Assembly (NCBI GenBank): GCA_016785225.1
Contig: JAFBJZ010000943.1
Span: 558,001 to 622,000, forward strand
DNA: 64,000 bases
Direction of reading: 5' to 3'
From: Psettodes erumei
Lineage: Eukaryota > Chordata > Actinopteri > Pleuronectiformes > Psettodidae
The position numbers and the translations under genes were made by a program. Position 1 is the stretch's first letter; each line of letters opens with the position of its first letter. The notes beneath the pieces were generated by a model. The model ran no database searches, was not told where the DNA came from, and saw nothing but the letters and a program-made list of their open reading frames with translations. Shown piece after piece: positions 63,931-64,000 of the stretch.

Positions 63931-64000
63931 CTAAAGACAAAGACGAAAAAAAGACAGAAAGTGAGAAGAGGTAAACAAAATATCACGAGTCGAGGAAAAG

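Overview
This is vertebrate nuclear DNA, almost certainly from a ray-finned (teleost) fish and most likely a compact percomorph-type genome. The basis is spliced vertebrate genes with short GT-AG introns, abundant (CA)n/(GA)n microsatellites, fish-type dispersed repeats and two lens gamma-crystallin genes of teleost character. There are no prokaryotic operons, CRISPR arrays or recognisable RNA genes. Most long open frames are chance frames in non-coding DNA.

Layout. (1) 1-10,230, plus strand: the 3' half of tcf7l2 (Tcf4, the Wnt/beta-catenin nuclear effector). It holds the exon before the HMG box, the two HMG-box exons, the basic-tail exon, a 51-nt cassette exon, two alternative 73-nt C-clamp exons, the terminal E-tail exon and a 3'UTR of about 1.8 kb. 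All splice sites can be read and the phases agree. (2) 10,230-56,560: a 46-kb stretch with no gene I can support. It contains microsatellites, transposon relics, a perfect 17-bp-arm hairpin, nuclear-receptor DR1 motifs and several blocks that look like conserved regulatory DNA. (3) 56,520-60,330, plus strand: two head-to-tail gamma-crystallin genes. Each has three exons with the same exon sizes (9, 243 and 276 nt), encodes 175 residues, and has a TATA box with Maf-like and Sox-like motifs just upstream. (4) 60,330-62,980: an intergenic stretch without a visible gene. (5) 62,980-64,000, minus strand: the last coding exon and probable 3'UTR of aldh18a1 (delta-1-pyrroline-5-carboxylate synthase), convergent with the crystallins. 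A TATA-containing segment resembling the second crystallin promoter lies at 63,015-63,140 with no crystallin exon after it.

The genes are functionally unrelated: a Wnt transcription factor, lens structural proteins and a proline/ornithine biosynthetic enzyme. The best supported points of interest are the alternative-splicing design of the tcf7l2 C-terminus, where reading frame forces the C-clamp exons to be mutually exclusive and the last exon is read in two frames, and the compact crystallin promoters. I found no convincing wholly new system. The hairpin at 37,435, the orphan crystallin-like promoter at 63.0-63.1 kb and the candidate enhancers in the desert are the things most worth testing.
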